Position numbers and translations under genes: made by a program. The notes under the pieces are model-generated. The model made no database searches, was not told the origin of the DNA, and saw only the letters and a list, made by a program, of their open reading frames with translations. A stretch of 64,000 bases of DNA from Magicicada septendecula (Eukaryota > Arthropoda > Insecta > Hemiptera > Cicadidae): contig CM068375.1 in NCBI GenBank assembly GCA_034769895.1, positions 254,055,542-254,119,541 of the forward strand. Direction: 5' to 3'. Positions 57,752-64,000 of the stretch are shown here, piece by piece (the first letter of the stretch is position 1; each line of letters starts with the position of its first letter).

Positions 57752-58304
57752 TGTTATGCCACTACACAACACTGTACGTGTTTCTCGGCTATTCCAATGG
57801 TGTCCAGCTATTGTATGTGTGTGCGTACATATTGCTGCTACTTTGAGATGACGGACAATTACGTGACACTTGTCACACGTCCATAGCCGAGACTGATCCA
57901 GCTTCATCGGTCCACGCACACTGTGTTAAAGCCGGCAAGCAATACGGTCTAGTGTTTTCTAATATCGTTAATGCATAGTATGGATTATTCTGGAATCTCA
58001 GCGGGGTATAAATACACACATTCAGCGACGGTTAGTTTCAGTTTGAGTGGCAATTTATTCAAGTGAGGTTCGAAGTATTGTGGCGAAGTGTTATGTGTTT
58101 TATAATTGTGCACGACTCTATTAGTTGACATTATTAATTGGTGTGGACAAATTAACTTGAATTATTGTACGAGTATAATCTTGTTGAATAGCGTGTTGAT
58201 TACAGACTGTTAATTGTGATAATTAAAGCTGGTTTTTAGTGACTTAATTGGTATCTTGTATTTTGTTTTCCACTGTACCATGACGATAGTAGACCATCAT
58301 AACA
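57752..58304 (+). mobile_element. Solo LTR related to family C
   Basis: 553 bp, TGTTATG at 57752 and CATAACA at 58304 as inverted ends. Similar (inverted) to 1171-1515 over GTTGACATTATT, AACTTGAATTATTGTACGAG, GTGATAATTAAAGCTGG and CTTGTATTTTGTTTTCCACT. TATA box GGTATAAATACA lies near 58005, with a probable start 25-30 bp on. Flanks GTAC and GTAT could be a 4-bp target duplication with one change. No internal region adjoins, so it is the product of LTR-LTR recombination. Confidence 0.82.
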
Positions 58305-59206
58305 GTATTTTGTAATAAATGAGTTGGGTGACAGTTTTCAACAAATTTCATAAACTGTTCTCTAAAAATAGTAATGGGACACTTCTGTACCTCAGAATCT
58401 GTGTTAGGTGGATTCAGATTATTCACTGAGGCACACAAGAATGTGATTGGCAAGGAATTCTTTTGGACCAGTAATGTACTAAAGGAGTGTAATCTACTTA
58501 CTAAAGTCTGAACTCAGACTTATTGTCACTGGAGATAGGTCTTAGGTCTTGTGTGTAGATTCAGAAACACAACCATTGTCGATGCAGTGCCGGATAGCTT
58601 ATCACCAAAACCCAAAAATGTTAGAACAAGCATGTCTGGGTCTGGTAAAAAGCTTATGGTAACTGTTTAGGGACCTGGAAGGTGCCTTAGTTCTAGAATT
58701 CATGCAGTGTTGTACAACACTAAATTCTGATGTGCACTGTCAAAAATTAATAAAGTTAAGGTGACACAGAAGAATCACTGACATGGCCATTTGTCGTTTG
58801 TTTTCTGGCCCTTAGTTCGTGGCTACTCTTGAGAAAATAAAATGGGAGACCATCCATCATTCTGTTTATGGTCCAAACTTAGTTCATAGTATTTTCCACT
58901 GTTTTAAGCTTCTAAAAGTTTGTTACTGACAAAGTTTGTTGAGTTTGGTGAAAGTCAATGAGGAAAAAATTGTAGAGCAGTGGGTGTAAACTTAGTAGTA
59001 AATCTCTCAAAAAGGGACAAAGAAGCGTGTTCCATGCTACAAAAATTGCCCTCATAATAGTACATGTTAATAATGATTTAAGATTTAAGGAAGTATGCAA
59101 AATGCAATAAAGTAATAGTGTACAAAATTGTTGTTGACTTGTTAGTTTTGTTTCCAGCCTACTAAATCACTTTGTTGTGGTTGAGGCCTTTTGTTAATTT
59201 CATTTT
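58305..59206. other. Intergenic DNA
   Basis: Nothing recognised. A CAGTGCCGGAT at 58583 resembles the hAT MITE terminus but has no partner nearby. Confidence 0.5.
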
Positions 59207-60600
59207 ACTTCCATGTTCCTTAAGGAAATGGAAGTATGGTGATGGCAAAAAAAATCGTGTTCGAGATTATTGCAGATTCTGATTGTACTACACTCAAAAC
59301 ATGAAAAAAAGTCATTATTCGGAAAGTGTCTCTGTGTGTGTCTGTAGATTTTTTTTCTATGGCAAACGATAACAGCCGCAAATTCAAACAGAATCAAATA
59401 ATTTTTTGCATACAGCCCTGATTTGTAGAGTACTCAAGACCTATTGTTTTTGGTGAAGATCGGTTAAGGGAAAGGGGTAGTTTACTGCAACGGTTTTTTT
59501 TAAATCAAGGGTAATTTTTTTCTATGGCAAACGATAACAGCCGCAAATTCAAACAGAATCAACTACTCTTTTGCATACAGCCCAGAATTGTAGAGTTCTC
59601 AAGACCTATTGTTTTTGGTGAAGATCAGTTAAGGGAAAGGGGTAGTTTACCTGCAACGGTTTTTTATCAAGGGTAATTTTACTTCCATGTTCCTTAAGGA
59701 AATGGAAGTATGGTGATGGCAAAAAAAATCGTGTTCGAGAATATTGCAGATTCTGATTGTACTACACTCAAAACATGAAAAAAAGTCGTTTTTCGAAAAG
59801 TGTCTGTCTGTAGATTTTTTTTCTATGGCAAACGATAACAGCCGCAAATTCAAACAGAATCAAATAATTTTTTGCATACAGCCCTGATTTGTAGAGTACT
59901 CACGACCTATTGTTTTTGGTGAAGATCGGTCGAGGGAAAGGGGTAGTTTACCTGCAACGGGTTTTTTTATCAAGGGTAATTTTTTTTTTTTTTTGCAAAC
60001 GATAACAGCCGCAATTTCAAACAGAATCAAATAATGTTTCGCATACAGCCCTGAATTGTAGGGTTCTCAAGATCTGTTGATTTTGGTAAAGATCGGTTAA
60101 GGGAAAGGGGTAGTGTACCTGCAACGTTTTATGTTTTAACAAGGGTATTTTCTATGGCAAACGATAACAGCCGCAAATTCAAACATAATCAAATAAGTTT
60201 TTGCATACAGCCCTGATTTCTTGAGTACTAAAGACCTATTTTTTTTGGTGCAGATCGTTTAAGGGAAAGGGGTAGTTTACCTACCACATTTTTTGTTTTA
60301 TCAAGGGTATTTTGTATGGCAAACGATAACAGCCGCAAATTCAAACAAAATCATATAATATTTTGCATACAGCCCTGAATTGCAGAGTTCTCAAGACCTA
60401 TCGTTTTTGGTGAAGATCGGTTAACGGAAAGGGGTAGTTTACCTGCAACGGTTTTTTATCAAGGGTAATTTTTACTTCCATATTCCTTAAGGAATGGAAG
60501 TATGGTGATGGCAAAAAAAATCGTGTTCGAGATTATTGCAGATTCTGATTCTACTACACTCAAAACATGAAAAAAAGTCGTTTTCCGAAAAGTGTCTGTG

Positions 60601-60639
<39 letters not shown>

Positions 60640-62250
60640 AGATTTTTTTTCTATGGCAAACGATAACTGCCGCAAATTCAAACAGAATCAAATAATTTTT
60701 TGCATACAGCCCGGTTTTGCAGAGTTCTCGCGACCTATTGTTTTTGGTGAAGATCGGTTGAGGGAAAGGGGTAGTTTACCTGCAACGGTTTTTTTTTAGC
60801 AAGGGAAATTTTGTTTGTTTGGCAAACGATAACAGCCGCAAATTCAAACAGAATCAAATAATGTTTCGCATACAGCCCTGAATTGTAGAGTTCTCAAGAC
60901 CTATTGTTTTTGGTGAAGATCGGTTAAGGGAAAGGGGTAGTTTACCTGTAACGTTTTATGTTTTAACAAGGGTATTTCCTATGGCAAACGATAACAGCCG
61001 CAAATTCAAACAGAATGAAAAGATTATTTGCATACAGCCCTAAATTGTAGAGTTCTCAATACCTTTTGTTTTTGGTGAAGATCGGTTAAGGGAAAGGGGT
61101 AGTTTACCTACAACGTTTTTTTAACAAGGGTATTTTCTATGGCAAACGATAACAGCCGCAAATTCAAACAGAATCAAATAATTCTCTGCATACAGCCCTG
61201 ATTTGTAGAGTACTCAAGACCTATTGTTTTTGGTGAAGATCGGTTGAGGGGAAGGGGTAGTTTACCAGCAACGTTTTTTATCATGCGTATTTTCTATGGC
61301 AAACGACAACTGCCGCAAATTCAAACAGAATCAAATAATTTTTTGCATACAGCCCTGATTTGTAGAGTACTCGCGACCTATTGTTTTTGGTGAAGATCGG
61401 TTGAGGGGAAGGGGTAGTTTACCTGCAACGGTTTTTTTTATCAAGGGAAATTTTTTTTTTTTTGGCAAACGATAACAGCCGCAAATTCAAACAGAATCAA
61501 ATAATGTTTCGCATACAGCCCTGAATTGTAGATTTCTCAAGACCTATTGTTTTTGGTGAAGATCGGTTGAGGGAAAGGGGTAGTTTACCTGCAACGTTTT
61601 TTTAACAAGGGTATTTTATATGGCAAACGATAACAGCCGCAAATTCAAACAGAATCAAATAATGTTTTGCATACAGTCCTGATTTGTAGAGTACTCAAGA
61701 CCTATTGTTTTTGGTGAAGATCGGTTAAGGGGAAGGTGTAGTTTACCTGCAACCTTTTACGTTTTATTTTCTATGGCAAACGATAACAGCCGCAAATTCA
61801 AACAGAATCAAATAATGTTTTGCATACAGCCCTGATTTGTAGAGTACTCAAGACCTATTGTTTTTGGTGAAGATCGGTTAAGGGGAAGGTGTAGTTTACC
61901 TGCAACCTTTTACGTTTTATTTTCTATGGCAAACGATAACAGCCGCAAATTCAAACAGAATCAAATAATGTTTTGCATACAGTCCTGATTTGTAGAGTAC
62001 TCAAGACCTATTGTTTTTGGTGAAGATCGGTTAAGGGGAAGGGGTAGTTTACCTGCAACGTTTTTTTATCAAGCGTATTTTCTATGGCAAACGATAACAG
62101 CCGCAAATTCAAACAGAATCAAATAATTTTTTGCATACGTCCCTGAATTGTAGAGGTCTCAATGACTTTCGATTTTGGTGAAGATCGGTTAAGGGGAAGG
62201 GGTAGTTTACCTGCAACCTTTTACGTTTTAACAAGAGTAAAGTACTTGAA
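59207..62250 (+). repeat. Satellite-like tandem array, block 1
   Basis: About 16 monomers of roughly 150-165 bp. A typical monomer runs GGCAAACGATAACAGCCGCA, AATTCAAACAGAATCAAATA, TTTGCATACAGCCCTGA, TGTAGAGTACTCAAGACC, GGTGAAGATCGGTTAAGGGA, AGGGGTAGTTTACCTGCAAC, then a T-rich spacer of variable length. Three units are preceded by a 140-bp header with a near-perfect palindrome (59207-59235, 59681-59709, 60474-60501). The third header also has a TCTG microsatellite (60601-60640). No coding frame survives more than one monomer. The block ends in AACAAGAGTAAAGTACTT. Confidence 0.92.
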
Positions 62251-62455
62251 AATTTATTTAAACTTTTTGAAACAATGGTAATTGTTAAAAATAAAATAAT
62301 TTTGTTGCCAGGCAATAAAATTATAATTTTTTCATTTTAATGTAATATAATATTTTTCATTTAATACAGCAATAAAAAGGCAGGTAAGACACAGCCTGGC
62401 TGTTTGGCTGAAAATGATTTTAAATATAAATCTTAGAATATGGAAGTCATGTATG
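62251..62455. other. Spacer between the two satellite blocks
   Basis: AT-rich, unrelated to the monomer. It follows the first occurrence of the array-terminal phrase AACAAGAGTAAAGTACTT and ends with a degraded piece of the header (ATGGAAGTCATGTATGG). Confidence 0.7.
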
Positions 62456-63632
62456 GTTCTCCATACCGATATTTTACTTTTTCTATGGCAAACGATAACA
62501 GCCGCAAATTCAAACAGAATCAAATGATGTTCTGCATACAGCCCTGTATTGTAGAGTTCTCAGTACCTATTGGTGTTGGTGAAGATCGGTTAAGGGAAAG
62601 GGGTAGTTTACCTGCAACGTTTTATGTTTTAAAAGGGTATTTTCTATGGCAAATGATAAGAGCCGCAAATTCAAACAGAATCAAATACGTTTTTGCATAC
62701 AGCCCTGTTTTGTTGAGTACTAAAGACCTATTGTTTTTGGTGAAGATCGGTTAAGGGAAAGGGGTAGTTTACCTGCAACGTTTTATGTTTTAACAAGGGT
62801 ATTTTTTCTGTGACGAACGATAACTGCCGTAAATTCAAAGAGAATCAACTAATGTTTTGCATACAGCCCTGCATTGTAGAGTTCTCAAGACCTATTGTTA
62901 TTGGTGAAGATCGGTTAATGGAATAGGGTAGTTTACCAGCAATGTTTTATGTTTTATCAAGGGTGTTTTCTATGGCAAACGATAACAGCCGCAAATTCAA
63001 ACAGAATCAAATAATTGTTTGCATACAGGCCTGAATTGTAGAGTACCCAAGACCTGTCGTTTTTGGTGAAGATCGGTTAAGGGAAAGGGGTAGTTTACCA
63101 GCAACGGTTTTTTTTCAAGGGTAATTTTTTTCTATAGTAAACGATAACAGCCGCAAATTCAAACAGAATCAAATGATGTTAATGATGGTTAATGCTTTGT
63201 ATTGTAGAGTTCTCAATACCTATTGGTGTTGGTGAAGATCGGTTAAGGGAAAGGGGTAGTTTATCACCAAAGTTTTATGTTTTAAAAAGGGTAATTTTTT
63301 AATGACGAACGATAACTGCCGAAAATTCAATGAGAATCAAATAACTTTTTGCACTCTTACCTGAGTTGCAGAGAGATCAAGGTCTATTGATTTTGGTGAA
63401 GATCAGTTAAGGGAAAGGGGTAGTTTACCTACAACATTTTATGTTGTAACAAGAGAAATGTTTCCATGACGAACGATAACTGCCGCACATTCAAACAGAA
63501 TCAAATATTTTATTGCATGCATCCCTGAATTGTTGTGGACGGAAGGTCTATTGATTTTGGAGAAGATCGGTTAAGAGAAAGGAGTAGTTTACCTGGAACA
63601 TTTTATGATTTAACAAGAGTAAAGTACTTAAT
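62456..63632 (+). repeat. Satellite-like tandem array, block 2
   Basis: About seven more monomers. They are more diverged than in block 1, with TGACGAACGATAACTGCCG variants toward the right. It again ends with AACAAGAGTAAAGTACTT at about 63612-63630, so the two blocks share their terminal sequence. That suggests each is a unit with defined ends, not an open-ended satellite. Confidence 0.88.
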
Positions 63633-64000
63633 TTTTATAAATAAAGTATCCTGATAAGAAGCTCATAGTAATCCACTGTAGAAACGTAGATGATATATCT
63701 ATAAATGAAGAGGTTAAGTGAACGGGGTGGGGGTAATTTTCTATTATTAAAAATTATAGTTGTAGGTGGAGGGGAGAATTTTTTATATATGTACTACGTT
63801 ATCAGCAACAAAGAAGTAGTTTTTTGCTTCCCGGGCTCTTTAGCCGTAGTCCAATGTTTTCTGCAAAACCAGACTTTTCGGCAGTGCCATCGACAGCCAT
63901 CATCGGTGAAAATCGAGTGTGAAAACGTGAGGTGGTATACGTTAGTGACAACAGTACTGTGGTTAATGCTGAAGCAATAAGTAGAAAGACGTAGTTTCTA
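63633..64000. other. Intergenic DNA to window end
   Basis: No supported feature. The small frame at 63705-63980 lacks any recognisable domain. Confidence 0.5.

Noticed and set aside
59207..63632. CRISPR array
   Set aside because: Units are long, nearly contiguous and AT-rich in a eukaryotic context. The variable parts are T-run length differences, not spacers.

Overview
The window is eukaryotic and almost certainly from an insect or other arthropod. It carries gypsy-type (Ty3) LTR retrotransposons, Jockey-clade LINEs, a pogo/Tigger transposon, a hAT MITE, a Helitron and very AT-rich DNA between them. I recognise no host gene, tRNA, rRNA or CRISPR array. Nearly everything that can be named is mobile DNA, much of it nested, and no coding region is intact.

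Layout. (1) 1171-19945 is one LTR (family C) split by a tandem array of another gypsy family (family T, minus strand): LTR-internal-LTR-internal-LTR at 1516-19827. The broken internal region of element C follows to about 21548 (gag and protease only), then a decayed LINE fragment to about 21870. (2) 23272-25443 is a 2.2 kb non-autonomous DNA element with long terminal inverted repeats and a TA target duplication. (3) 26827-28719 is one of two copies of a 2 kb dispersed repeat (R1); the other is at 49689-51922. (4) 28720-40378 is a GC-richer 11.7 kb composite: a plus-strand gypsy gag-pol (family D) lies between two outward-facing copies of its own LTR, each broken by Jockey-type LINE sequence, with ATAT on both outer flanks. 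(5) 41.7-44.9 kb holds an LTR/promoter-like segment and a long T-rich tract. (6) 45890-46938 is a Helitron-like element, 48548-49110 a hAT MITE, and 54414-56749 a dead pogo/Tigger element with a TTAA-type MITE inside it. 57752-58304 is a solo LTR related to family C. (7) 59.2-63.6 kb is a satellite-like array of about 23 monomers of about 155 bp, with three palindromic spacer units.

Relative order of events. R1 copy 2 entered an older LINE relic. The family D composite lies at the end of R1 copy 1. LINE copies then entered the D LTRs, with target duplications of 11 and 13 bp. The T array entered the C LTR. The most informative locus is 28720-40378: it holds an apparent LINE template-jump chimera, a LINE copy with three Trp-to-amber changes and a strong excess of A over G, and an inversion breakpoint at the tRNA primer binding site.

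Limits: boundaries come from matching repeats by eye. Family names rest on motifs and on terminal/target-site signatures, not on database searches.
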